Shown piece by piece: positions 52,281-63,343 of a stretch of DNA of 64,000 nucleotides (its first letter is position 1; every line of letters starts with the position of its first letter). The translations under genes were made by a program, and so were the position numbers. Below the pieces are notes generated by a model. That model made no database searches. It was not told where the DNA came from and worked only from the letters and a program-made list of their open reading frames with translations. Origin of the DNA: Nematopogon swammerdamellus. Taxonomy: Eukaryota > Arthropoda > Insecta > Lepidoptera > Adelidae. The stretch covers positions 13,167,891 to 13,231,890 of the forward strand of contig OX336349.1 in NCBI GenBank assembly GCA_946902875.1, read 5' to 3'.

Positions 52281-52983
52281 AGGTTATTCGAAAACCTATT
52301 ACGCTGCCGAAATAAAATCTGGAGCACGCTCTACATCAGAAAAAAAATGTCATAATAGATCATCTATGCTGTGCTACACAACAGTATGTTGTCCTGAATT
52401 TCACAAACGTTATATTCTAAAAACTCGCAGATATACTTTTTCTCAAAAGCTAGTTTAAACAGATTTTCGTTTTTGTACTAAGTAGATACGTTTTCTTTAT
52501 AGAAAACGCGACATGTGGCGCCAAGTCACCCATAAGGTGTCCAACGACGCCCATACTAAGAAGAATCTCAAACTTCTCCCAAGCCAATAATACTACTAAC
52601 TAAGCACGTTGTGTCAACATTCTAAACTATAAAACCCCGTATAATCCTCAAATAATTTTATTGAAGGGTGAATATTATAATTGTAGACTTCTCAGTCGCA
52701 AATGCAATCACATAGAATTATATATGAAAATTATTTGTGCCAAATCATTTTTGGCAACCTCGCAAATAGACTTTGCACATCGATAAATAATGATGCGCTG
52801 GTTCCGTTCAATACACAGTAGATGACGGGGAAAGTTGATGTCACGTATGCGTACACACTCACACTTATATATAAGTACGTAATATGTACTTAAAATAAAT
52901 AAGGTGTGCATATTGTATTTTCGCCAGGCTCAGAATATCGCGTGGATGAACTTTGCGCGCGTACTATTTCAAGGGCCCGGCTG

Positions 52984-52991
52984 TATAAATA
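52984..52991 (+). promoter_or_regulatory. Candidate TATA box
   Basis: TATAAATA in GGCTGTATAAATACACG, followed about 30 bp later by GTGTCATCC and, at 53043, a donor-like GTAAGTG. This looks like a core promoter with a short non-coding first exon; no confirmed coding exon follows. Confidence 0.35.
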
Positions 52992-53129
52992 CACGTAGAT
53001 GCGTAGCGTAGCCAAGTGTCATCCATCTCACGCTTAAATTCTGTAAGTGTTCACATTCAGGTATTTTGTGAACAAACTAGACGGTCACGTGTCACGAACT
53101 CACGACACAATGTGCACCGTGCAGTGTTC

Positions 53130-53201
53130 ATGAGTTGCAATTTGTCTTGGAACAAGAACGAAGGTTTTTTCCGTATATTTAGTAATATTCTGCAGGAGTA
53201 A
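53130..53201 (+). CDS. Short frame downstream of the TATA candidate (23 residues)
   Basis: MSCNLSWNKNEGFFRIFSNI then LQE and a stop. CAGGAGTAAGACC at its end could serve as a splice donor, making this a first coding exon. Weak. Confidence 0.2.
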   Translation: MSCNLSWNKNEGFFRIFSNILQE

Positions 53202-53207
53202 GACCTG

Positions 53208-53500
53208 TAAAAAAAACCGGCCAAGTGCGAGTCGGACTCGCGCACCGAGGTATCCGCACCACAAAAAAAAAACACCTTTCTTGTATGGGAACCCCCCATA
53301 TTTTTTTACTTTTTCTATTTTTTATTATTTGTTGTTATATCCGCCATAATAACACATATTCTGTGAAAATTTCAACGGGCTACCTATTACGGTTCAAGAG
53401 ATACAGCCCTCGGACATACGGACAGACGGACAGACAGACAGACAGACGGCGTAGGCTTAATAATAGGCTTCCGTACGGGATACGGAAACCTAAAAAGAAA
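53208..53500 (+). repeat. GCCAAGTGCGAGTC-type dispersed repeat
   Basis: CCGGCCAAGTGCGAGTCGGA, GTTATATCCGCCATAATAAC, CAACGGGCTACCTATTACGG, a GACA array (53420-53448) and a GGATACGGAAACCTAAAAAG tail. Close relative of 28305-28715. Confidence 0.65.
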
Positions 53501-53519
53501 AAAAATACGTATTATTGTA

Positions 53520-54110
53520 GTGTAGTGAGGTAGCAGGCACATAGTTCCGACAGGACAATGTGCAATGGGCTAAGTCACATGTGTGACTATGGTGGGTGAC
53601 CTAACCAACCATATAAGGTTTCTTAAGAAAAAAATGCATAGCTATTTCAAAGCTTTTATAAAATTGTTTGTAGTGATATTAATCGTCGTCTGACTCGCCA
53701 AAGGTATGCAACGTCGTCGCACTTTGTATGGATTACCGTCCGACCGTTGAGGATGACCGTGGTTCTAATTTCACGTATCTAAAACCATAATGGTACTCCT
53801 TCCCTAACCTTTAGGTAGGATCCGGCCGGATTGATACCACAGCACAATATTGTATTTAAATCTGTATTAGTGACTGTGCTAAGGGACTCAAAGGTACTCG
53901 AAACAGACAAGTCCACCGCACTCCTACTACGCTTACTGTTGAACCGCTACTCTAAGGCCCCCGAATTGAAGTCAGTCGAAGCGACTATTGAAAATTCAGT
54001 TCAGTGTAGCCGATACAACAAAAAGGGGAAGCAATCACATCATGAAAGCTAGCTTCACCAAGCTCTGATGGGAGGAAATGACGATATTATAGTAAGCGAA
54101 TAATGTAAGG
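53520..54110 (+). repeat. Two decayed SINE copies
   Basis: One ends near 53630 (TGCAATGGGCTAAGTCACAT ... AAGAAAAAAATG). A second runs from about 53700 (CGTCCGACCGTTGAGGATGA) to 54110 (CAGTTCAGTGTAGCCGATAC), with extra sequence in the middle. Confidence 0.5.
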
Positions 54111-54820
54111 TTCCTTATAGAACATTTTGATTAACTTATTGTTAAAATAAATCAATAGAAAATGTATATAGGAAGAGAAGGGTATAGAATAAAAGACAGC
54201 TCTATGAACTTTTGCAAATTTTTGGTAAATAAAAAAAAATGTTTATTCAGATCCAGTTTATTCTAAATGGCCCGTTACTTCGTTAGGATTAATGGAGCTA
54301 TCCTATTGGACAGTTTTGCTTAGTGCTAGTTTTGAAACTACACATATGGATAGTGCCGTTTTTTATTATTACTGTTAATTTCTGAACTATGTTTTTAATG
54401 GAAAGGGCTGGTTTTGAAGCAGTTTTTTATGACAATTCAATAGCCAATTGTATTAAGAAAAATTGTGCATTCATATGTCGTTTCGCCTAAAAGTTGTAAA
54501 GATCTACTTTTGATTCTATACCCCTCTATTGCTTCTATAATGTCTTGTTGCCTGGGGCTCGGAGCTTTTCGAACACGTCAAAAGTTTATCAGTGAATTTG
54601 GTGCTTTTAAATCCCTAAATACGTACGGACGCCCAATTTATTGCAAAGATATTTCAAGAAGACCTAAAAAGTTTTCAGTGAGGATTTCAATGGCATTTAT
54701 CCAAGAAAGTGGCTCGCCGGCTCATTTCTGCTGAAACTGGATTTAACCAGTTCACCCACAAAGCAAAGGGTTAATTAAATATTGTTGGCTCCAAAGCTTT
54801 CCTCTCTATCTTTTTAGTTC
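54111..54820. other. Intergenic, no gene seen
   Basis: AT-rich. The 89-codon frame at 54465-54734 has no recognisable domain. Confidence 0.4.
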
Positions 54821-54824
54821 AGCC

Positions 54825-55006
54825 TCTAGGCAGCTCAGTGGTGCGGTCGGTCGCATAATAAGCACACCTGGGCGCGGTCAGTGGACGGATGGGTGACCGC
54901 TCGACCGTTGGAGGCTGACCGTGGTTCGGATTCCACCTAAAACTGTAGGTCCGTTCCCTTCTTACCATATGTGATAAGGTTTAACCCGCCCGGGTTGGTA
55001 CTACCG
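54825..55006 (+). mobile_element. SINE, 5' part, interrupted at 55006
   Basis: AGCCTCTAGGCAGCTCAGTG, GGACGGATGGGTGACCGCTC and CGTGGTTCGGATTCCACC form the head. The body stops at GGTACTACCG, where the foldback element inserts, and resumes at 56352. Confidence 0.8.
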
Positions 55007-56351
55007 CACAGTGTCAAATATGACCATAAAATCGGACACGTCCTTTTTATTCCAGAAATTTATATATTTAGTTATTTAAAATGCTAGAGTAAAACTCCCC
55101 CGCCTCTGCGACTTTTAGTTTAGGAGAAATAAATTTTTGAAAATTACACTTTTTTAGTTTCGAAAAAACGAAAAATAATTCTACAATTAAAACTAAGCTA
55201 CTTATTTAAATTTCACTCAGCCTTATCAAAGACCCTTTCGAATATCCACATTTGAAAAGTTATTCGAGGCTGTGAAAGTTTACAGAAATCGAATTATATA
55301 TTTTTTTTATTTTTTTTATTTTATTTTTTTTTCTCCTAGATCCCGTAGTAGTAGGCGGAGATATTTATACCGAAAATAGTTCACTATTTCCTCTGTCCGT
55401 TAAAAAAAAACCGACGCCTAATTCCATGGGTTTAAGAAGTTATGCTCATTTTAGTGCAATTATCAAGTTTCGGGCAATAGGGTTGGCACTTTACAAAATC
55501 TTTTATTTTTCCGCAAAATGATGATATGGTCCCACCAGTGGATGTATATGGACTGGTCAGTTAGTCAGTCAGTGTGTATGTGTTCACTGCTGGACATACG
55601 CCTCCCCAATTTTAAACATAGTAGCCGACATGAAATGAAGGGAAACACTGACATGGCATGCATACCTAGTTCTCCCGGTGTTATGGGCTGACATCACGAA
55701 TGCTGTAGTGTAGGTGATTTAGCGAGCCGTGTCAGTTTCCATAAAAAAAAAAACAAAAAAAAAACAAAAACAAAAACCAAAACAAGCTAATTATTATTAA
55801 AAGAAATCACGAAACAATACAATAAAATTAATCAAATGTCAAAAATAAATAAATAAAAAATGGGAAATTTTTTATTCGTTCTAGTAACAACCCTAGCCCA
55901 TGGCGAATAACTCCTGTAACTTCTTAATCCCATGGAATTAGGCGTCGGTTTTTTTTTAACGGACAGAGGAAACAGTGAACTATTTTCGGTATAAATATCT
56001 CCGCCTACTACTATGGGATCTGGGAGAAAAAAAATAAAATAAAAAAAATAAAAAATAAATATAATTCGATTTCTGTAAACTTTCACAGCCTCGAATAACT
56101 TTTCAAATGTGGATATTCGAAAGGGTCTTTGATAAGGCTGAGTGAAATTTAAATAAGTAGCTTAGTTTTAATTGTAGAATTATTTTTCGTTTTTCCGAAA
56201 CTAAAAAAGTGTAATTTTCAAAAAAAAATTTCTCCTAAACTAAAAGTCGCAGAGGCGGGGGAGTTTTACTCTAGCATTATAAATAACTAAATCTATTAAT
56301 TTCTGGAATAAAAAGGACGTGTCCGATTTTATGGTCATATTTGACACTGTG
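55007..56351. mobile_element. Foldback element with CACAGTG termini and 5-bp target duplication (1345 bp)
   Basis: Inserted in a SINE with TACCG duplicated at 55002-55006 and 56352-56356. Both ends start CACAGTGTCAAATATGACC. Inverted arms are about 440 bp (55007-55450 and 55918-56351). The centre contains a SINE-like 3' end (about 55625-55745) and an A-rich tract. No protein is encoded. A 5-bp duplication with a CACWRTG-type end is compatible with a Transib-like origin; the first seven bases equal the V(D)J heptamer. Confidence 0.85.
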
Positions 56352-56525
56352 TACCGCACTGAATGAAAGGCCGGTTGAAACGACTATTTAAATATTTCGT
56401 GTTTTCCGTCCAGTTCAGTGTAGCCGGCACGACCGAAGGGAAGCACTGACATGGCACCTAGTTCACCAAGGTGTTCCGGGCTGACATCACGGATGTAGTA
56501 GGTGATATAATCAAGCTTGTAAGAA
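56352..56525 (+). mobile_element. SINE, 3' part, downstream of the foldback insertion
   Basis: Continues from TACCGCACTGAATGAAAGGC to CATCACGGATGTAGTAGGTG, completing the SINE that starts at 54825. The tail is replaced by another repeat. Confidence 0.8.
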
Positions 56526-56575
56526 CCTCCGCAAGTCCGACTCGCACTTGGCCGGTTTCTTTTAAACAGATGTCC
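56525..56575 (-). repeat. Fragment of the GCCAAGTGCGAGTCGG repeat
   Basis: Plus strand TCCGACTCGCACTTGGCCGG, the reverse of the repeat start at 53214. Confidence 0.6.
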
Positions 56576-56879
56576 GTTTTTTTTAATAATTACATTATTG
56601 ATCTCAATCTTTTGTGGCGGCATATACCTAAAACAAAAATGTTTCATCACATTTGATGTTCTACTACTAGCCAGTGTTAATGATTTTGGCAAAATATTTT
56701 GCGCAAGCCTGCACATCTGCTGGTTGTACTTATTTGCGTTGGATGTTGTATCTGCCATAGAGGTAACATTTCGTTTACCAACCCAAGTCTATATATTAAA
56801 AATAAAATTGAAGTAAACAAGGAAAGAGCAGTAGAAAATACTGTAGTCGGCGAGGTAGTCGGGCTCTTAATCTATTCGA

Positions 56880-57010
56880 ATCCTCTTAACGACCAAAGAA
56901 AAGCACCGACGTGGCACCATGTTGACACTGACATGACATGTTCACCAAGGCGTTATGGGCTCACATCACGGATGTTGTAGGTGATGTAACCAACCGCGTC
57001 TATTTAAAAA
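56880..57010 (+). repeat. SINE 3' fragment
   Basis: GGCGTTATGGGCTCACATCA and GATGTTGTAGGTGATGTAAC match the SINE tail region. Confidence 0.6.
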
Positions 57011-58425
57011 ATATCTAGGTATACACATCCTAAAGATGTTGTATAAAATTTTTGTGAAAACCCCATGTGAACTGATTTGGTTTGATTAGATTTGGAGTAG
57101 TTCTCGAATTAAGGATATACGAACATGCATCGAATTAAAAGAAGATGCGGCGCGGAGGGGGGCGGCGGAGGCGGCGGCGGCGCGGTGGTAACTATTCTGT
57201 GGCGGTGGCACGGGGGCGCGTCGTTAGAGTTTTCCGGTTTATTTATTGGAATGTATTTTGGTCACACATTAGTTATGGGTAAAGCATTTACAAGATTTAA
57301 TATTGATCAATTTACAAATGACGTCGTTTATAGTCGTCATTAGAACTGCGGTTATCAATAATGGATATGTATTCTATATACAACCGTATGATACACACAT
57401 ACAACATACATTATGGAACTAATGAATGACATTATAAATCTTACATTTTCGTCATAGCACCGAACCGAGATGTCTCTGAAATGTTATTATGAATGAATCA
57501 TACATAATGAATGTTAATTAATATTTCATTTAATTAATTACTTACACGTCTTGTGTTTAATCATATGGTTTAGGTAATACAATATTTCAATGCTTTGGAG
57601 TTTTGAGTAGCTGTTTTGCCATCAAATTTATACAACCCAGAAAAACGCAGAGAGCAACTATCACAGAACACCGAATATTTCAGTGTTCTATGATTCCTAC
57701 TCACAATAATAATTCTTCTTTACTTCACCTTGAATTCGTTTACGCATGTTAGCAACATCTGCTCAAACATATTGTTGCATCCATTACTTATATAAGTAAC
57801 ATTAAATAAATAAATAAATAAACATTAGAGAAGAAAGACAATTTAGAGCGCGATTCATCTAGTGGCTTGGTTACATACAATAATGTAGGTAGGGGTAATT
57901 CCTACAGCAATTTGTCTTTATAAACATCAACCAATCAAGAAGTATTTGTCTTTTCCTCAATTACATATTCCACGAACCGTATCATGTTCTTCGGTCGCTG
58001 AAATCTTTAATCACAGCTGCCATAACTACACTCTACTGAATGAAAGTCAAGCCAAGTTTCATTATTGAAATAATGATGCTTAAATGGATATATAATTACC
58101 TAAACTTCAGAAATTTGGTTTTGAAATGACGTCAGCAATTCCGGAAATAGCATCAATTGTTTATTAGATAAATATTAGATGGACCACTTAATGAGTTTGT
58201 GTAATGCGCATATAGATTCATATTGGAGAAATGATATTACACTTTATAAGGAAATGACTCTCAACATTTTGTAAATGACGACACCGGACATCATCCGCAT
58301 CAATCAATACCTTTTCATCAATAATAAATAACAGAACTGTAAACAGTGTATGTCTGTGGATATCTACATTAAAAATATGTATATGTCTGTTAGCGCACGC
58401 ATCACGTAAAATTACTGACCTAGTT
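57011..58425. other. Intergenic, no supported gene
   Basis: A small GC-rich patch (57145-57225) opens a 72-codon frame that is mostly glycine and lacks support. The rest is AT-rich, with a short AAAT run near 57805. Confidence 0.4.
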
Positions 58426-58429
58426 CGGA

Positions 58430-58960
58430 TGAATTTTTCAGAAAATCGGTCATTTGCGAGGCGGACTCGACCGCCGAGATTTCTGTACCATCACGTCGCG
58501 TCGGTCGGTTTTTATTATTTGTTGTTTTAATTTCGAGTTTGCACTACCCATATTTCTTTCTCTGTATTTTATTCCTCATCACCCAAAGGTTGACTGGAAG
58601 AAATCACTTGTTCGCCTTTGCGCACTCCTGTATTTCTTGTTTCTTGTCGTGTACTCTTTTCCTTCAATTTGTGTGCAATAGAGAGTTTATATTCTATTCT
58701 ATTCTATAATCACACCAAGCTCAACGCTTGTATGTACAACCATTTTTTCTATAGAGCAAAAACAAACAAAAAAAGTTTGAAAAATACAAGTTTCTTGTAT
58801 GGGGACCCCCGCCCCCGTAATTTTTTCCAGTTAGATTTTTTTATTATTTTTTAGTATATATCCGCCATTATAACACATATTCTATGAAAATTTCAGCCGG
58901 TTACCTATTACGGTTCAAAAGATAGACGGCGTAGTCTTAGTGAAAGGTTTACAGGTACAA
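58430..58960 (+). repeat. Diverged GCCAAGTGCGAGTC-type repeat, interrupted
   Basis: The start (TCATTTGCGAGGCGGACTCG) is at 58450; the matching later part (TATATCCGCCATTATAACAC, GGTTACCTATTACGGTTCAA) is at 58857-58925. About 300 bp of other sequence separates them. Confidence 0.5.
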
Positions 58961-59001
58961 ATACAGGACTTACTTGAAAATTTCAAGTAAGTACGTTTAA
59001 T

Positions 59002-59389
59002 GTCAGCCTCGATAGCTCAGTGGTGCAGACAGTCAACTGTCGCTATTGAATGTTAAGCAACGCTGGGTACGGTCAGTACTTGGATGGGTGACCGCTGATC
59101 GTTGGAGGCTGACCGAGGTTCGGATTCCTCGTAAAACTGTAGGTCCCTTCCCTCCTAATCTTACTTGGTGGTAGGGTTTAACCCGCCCGGGTTGGTACCA
59201 CCGCACTGAATGAAACGTCGGTCAAAACGGCTATGTAAATAGTTTGTGTTTTCCGACCAGTTCAGTGTAGCCGGCACGATCAAAGGGGGAAGCACTGACA
59301 TGGCACCTAGTTCACCCGGTGTTATGGGCTGACATCACGGACGTTGTAGGTGATGTAGCCAACCGTGTCAGTTTCCATAAAAAAAAAAA
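59002..59389 (+). mobile_element. Full-length SINE with 5S-like and tRNA-like promoter elements
   Basis: 388 bp from GTCAGCCTCGATAGCTCAGT to the A tail. Bases about 59048-59096 (GTTAAGCAACGCTGGGTACG, then GGTCAGTACTTGGATGGGTG and ACCGC) are close to the internal control region of insect 5S rRNA. GAGGTTCGGATTCCTCG at about 59113-59129 fits a tRNA B box, and ATAGCTCAGTGGT resembles an A box. The 3' end CAGTTTCCATAAAA is shared by all copies here. It is the best-preserved member and probably recent. Confidence 0.9.
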
Positions 59390-60002
59390 TGTATTTTGCA
59401 AGCAAGTATAGGATAATGTCTTTTGGGACTTGTGTCTGGCGCGTATCCGCTGAACACGCAGTCCAGGGCAAGTATGTATGTACAACCGTTCGCATTGGGA
59501 GGAGCGACCCTCGTAGTTGTGCAGTAGGTACCTATGTTTATCTATAACAAACCATCCAGTTACACAAGTGCACCTTCGACAAGGTGGCAGACAGGATTCA
59601 GTAATGCGGGGCGGCATTTGGAAGACTCCGTAATAATGTCTTCTCACCCTAAATTCTAAGTCATTAAAATATGAAGGTCTTTGTCAGTGCGTTCTGCCAG
59701 TAATGACGTACGGTGCTGGAATGTTGACCTTGACGATGGGCATGGTCCACAAATTTAAAGCCTCTCAGCGAGCTATGGAAATTTCTTTGATCGATAAAAT
59801 CCTTAATGAGGAAATACGACAAGGAACAAGGTAGTCGACATTGGTAAGAAAATTAACACGCTGAAATAGCAGTGGGCTAGGCACATCTGTCGCAGACTAT
59901 GGCCGCAGACGATATCTTCTGAGGTAAACGGGTACTAGGACGGAAGCCACGTACAAGCAAACCTGGCATGGGACGCCCCCAGGCCAGGTGGACAAACGAT
60001 CT

Positions 60003-60200
60003 AAATAAAAAGTTATTATAAATTTTAAAAACTCCCGACCCTTAAAAAGTCAAAAATTATTTCCGTTTACTTACTTAAAGGAGTCGGAGGACCGCTAAGT
60101 AAATACCCGCGCAGCTTGAGTTTTTATATTTTATTTACTTTTAACTTTTTGAGGGTCGGGGTTTTTAAAATTTTTAATTTAACTTTTATTTCAAGCATTT
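60003..60200. mobile_element. Foldback MITE, second copy
   Basis: AAACTCCCGACCCTTAAAAA and GGAGTCGGAGGACCGCTAAG, paired with GAGGGTCGGGGTTTTTAAAA on the right. Same family as 33440-33745. Confidence 0.65.
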
Positions 60201-60465
60201 TAATAATTGTTTGTTTGATTGATTACTTAATTACTTGATTACGAACATAGCTGACAACCATCCCGATTAAACCAGCTTTCTAATAAAAAAAACGCATCCA
60301 AATCGGTCCATCCGTTTGGGAGCTACGATGCCACAGACAGACAGACACACACACGTTAAACTTATAACACCCGTACACAATCTTCCCCACCTCCATGGCG
60401 TACACACATACACACATACGTTAAACTTATAACACCCCTCTTTTTTCGTCGGGTGTTAAAAAGGT
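60200..60465 (-). repeat. CCCCCGACGAAGAG family repeat, minus strand
   Basis: Inverted relative of 30640-30846: AAATCGGTCCATCCGTTTGG, ACGTTAAACTTATAACACCC (twice) and TTTTTTCGTCGGGTGTTAAA. Confidence 0.6.
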
Positions 60466-60804
60466 AACCGGGAGTGGATGGATTACAAAAGCGGAAGGCC
60501 GCGTGTGGTGGCGTGCCTTATGGGAGATACCTATGTCTAGCAGTGGACCGATACCGGCTAACGATTATGTGTTTGGTGATGGTCTTCTTCGCGTGCTTTG
60601 ATGAATTACTTTTTTTATCTAATTCAAATTTGTAAAACTTTATTCAGTTCTCGAAACACTGATGCCCACTTCCTGATTGATTTACCGTACCTCTTCAGTT
60701 CTTTCAATCTTTAACTTAGGTACAAAATTGTAAACTGTTTATAATTTTAATTTTGAGGAAGCTACTCGTATGGTCTATCTAAAATTCACAAATTTCTTTT
60801 GCAG

Positions 60805-61163
60805 GCAGCCACCGATAATGCTACCCAGCGTCCACAGCGACTGGTACATCTACTTGTGGCTCATTTACAACAAGATCTTTTCGGCAATAGTAAAGTACGT
60901 CGGCGAACATCGCCGCCGCGGCGATAAGGCCGGTGAACTGATAGACGGTGCGCAGACGCAGGAGGAGAGTCAGTCGCTCGCCGGCCTCCACCGCGCACGC
61001 ACTCAGCCGAGGAGAGCCTCACGCCACCGCCACGCGACGCCGACCAAGCACAAGCTCCCGACGAGAAGACACAGCTATAAGAAGATCGTGATGGCGCCAG
61101 GAGCTACCGCTCAGACAATGCTCGAGGATAAGGAGAAAGTTCTCAACGCCAGCATGAGAAGTT
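60805..61163 (+). CDS. Probable host exon (unknown protein, at least 115 codons)
   Basis: Bounded by a good acceptor (ATTTCTTTTGCAG) and a consensus donor (GTGAGTAC), with GC content well above the flanks. The frame runs through MLPSVHSDWYIYLWLIYNKI (a possible start at 60818), a segment rich in Arg and His (RRASRHRHATPTKHKLPTRR) and MLEDKEKVLNASMRS, ending in phase 1. The hydrophobic WYIYLWLIYNKIF stretch could be a membrane or signal-anchor segment. I do not recognise the family. Partner exons would lie beyond the window or were missed. Confidence 0.45.
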
Positions 61164-62744
61164 GTGAGTACAACATTTTTGTTATGAGTTGTTTTCAGTA
61201 GTAGCATAGCGAGGTTATGTTTTGATTAAATTAACAATCGGCTTAGTTCCTGACAAGTCTCTAGTTGTAGTTTTGAGACTATGCATGTTGTACTCTCACC
61301 AGTACCTATGTAAGCGCTAAACCCTAGCGAATACCATAATCAAGAGGCCTGGTAGTGGTAAAACCAGTTATTTGATAGTGAGCTCCATTTTGTAGAGCAA
61401 CAGCATTCGCTATATATATTTCGATGGATATGAAGAATATTTTCTAAGAATGGAAATCGTCATCACGGTCATTTTATTGTGAAAAATCTTCAGTTAATCT
61501 CATTTAAAATCAGTCAGTCAAAATCTGAGTTAGCAAAAACATCAGCACGAAATGCTATAAAGTTTCTTTGTACGTGCTTGCATTGGGCCTCGTCATGAAC
61601 CCACTGAATAAAGAAATCTCTGAGAAAGCGCGTAAGATTTCAACGTTCTGTTGACCTGTACAGTAGATATAACCTTAATTTCGCGTTGATAAACTAGGTA
61701 CCTAAGATTTTACCGGGTCAACCACCACCGGCGAAGTTTTTTTTTTATAAACTTGTACTTACAGTTAATAGGTATGTTTTGTTTTGTAATGCACCTTTAG
61801 AACCCAACGAAGACATAATTGTTGCGCGTGCGTTGAGCCGTCCTCGTGACTAACTAACCCTTATTATAATGTACCTACTTGTTTTATCTGAACGTCATAC
61901 CATCATGCGGCATACTGAGCAGAGAGTTAGCGCCATTGCAAACTGACTAACAGGTTTGGCAACTATTGCCTCACATATTAGTTAGTTTGTTTGTAAGACT
62001 TATCTGAGAGGCACCTTGTGTCCAAAGATGAATAAATAAATCTGAAATCTAAACCAAATAGATAATAACAATCACACTGACCATACGAGTATGCAATGAA
62101 GTTTCAACCAAAGAAGCGCAAGTCGATTTTGGAGTTTTTTCCCACACAATCTCAAATGGGCTTCTGTGTAAACCAGGGAATTATGCTTGATACTTAAAAT
62201 ATATATCGTATGATTTCGTTCAGATTATGCCATACTCATGCGATAAAATAGCTTAAAAATGAAAGGTTCATCAATCACATTGATAGTACGATATTAAAAC
62301 ACGCACTTATAGCATGATAAATGATAATACATTGAGCGTCAGAGGTCAGAATCGTTCAGGTAGTTTTTTATTCATGAATCATTCATTAAAATGCATCATG
62401 CATGGATAACGTAGGTCGTGTGTAACCTCGAATGTCCGTTACTGATCATTCTTGATGATTCTGTTAATTTTGTAATGTCTTTCGTTTCCCAACTTTTTAC
62501 ACCATGTGTTAAAACTTGAACCAAACCAGAATCCTAATGGATCGCGGCAAATATGTATTCATTATCTACAATTAGCCGGTAATGATGTAGTGCAGACAAA
62601 CAGAAAGCTTGCAAAATAGCTTTATCTAATACATCTCCTAGCTTGATAAATCTAATCAAGGTGTGTAAATATGGACTTCGTGAGAAGTATCGCCAAGGCG
62701 GTTACTTCACGGAATTGCTGTTTAGCAGCTAAACAGTTTGTGAG

Positions 62745-62830
62745 GATTTATATCTGGAACCTGCGAATAAAAAAAATACAGTCGAATTGAGAACCACCTC
62801 CTTTTTTTGAAGTCGGTTAAAAACCGTATT
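62745..62830 (-). repeat. Dispersed repeat with GAGAACCACCTCC motif
   Basis: Reverse of 27620-27710: AAAAAAAATACAGTCGAATT, GAGAACCACCTCCTTTTTTT and GAAGTCGGTTAAAA. Confidence 0.55.
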
Positions 62831-63310
62831 AGTCGGAAGACTTTCGCTTGTACCTTTACCGGGCTTTTTTTGAGCGGGTCCCAACAGCTCCCATAATATA
62901 TAATCTTAGCCGCAGGTAAGAAAACGTTTACCTGCTTTAAAATTATGCTTACATGTTGAAGCGGTCGTTCTGCTTCGGCTCCACCTCTGTCACCTGCCTG
63001 GTGATTGGTAAGGAATAATAAATAACGCGCACGTCCGACAGCTGTGAAAGCTGTAAGTAAGCAAAATTGACCAATATGTATGTACCTTCCTTTATGATGG
63101 CAAATGGGCTGCGTCCTAGGACGCATATATCATATACTATACGATTATTTTAATAAATGAAGACTCATAGAAATATCTCACGCAGGAGCTTCTTAAAATG
63201 CTCATAGGCACAATACATCGATTCCTCTATTTGTTACGTGTCTAGATGTTTGTTCCCTGAACAGGTTATACTCTCACAGCCAGACCTACTGTGTTCTGAT
63301 CTTGAGAATA

Positions 63311-63313
<3 letters not shown>

Positions 63314-63341
<28 letters not shown>
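63314..63341 (+). repeat. GT microsatellite
   Basis: About 14 TG units. Confidence 0.95.

Positions 63342-63343
<2 letters not shown>

Larger units (their letters stand above)
59660..60570 (+). pseudogene. RTE-type LINE ORF2 C-terminal fragment with nested repeats
   Basis: 59670-60000 reads, across shifts, LPVMTYGAGMLTLTMGMVHK, FKASQRAMEISLI, DKILNEEIRQ, a WQWARHICR-like segment and MGRPQARWTNDL. 60463-60560 continues RKAEGRVWWRALWEIPMSSS-like to the usual QQWTA end. This is RTE-clade C-terminal sequence. Two other repeats split it at 60003-60462. Confidence 0.72.

Noticed and set aside
57125..57343. 72-codon frame with a glycine run
   Set aside because: GC-rich simple sequence, without splice or promoter support.
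59045..59100. Possible 5S rRNA gene
   Set aside because: Only the internal control region is similar; the 5' and 3' parts of 5S rRNA are missing, and it lies within a SINE.
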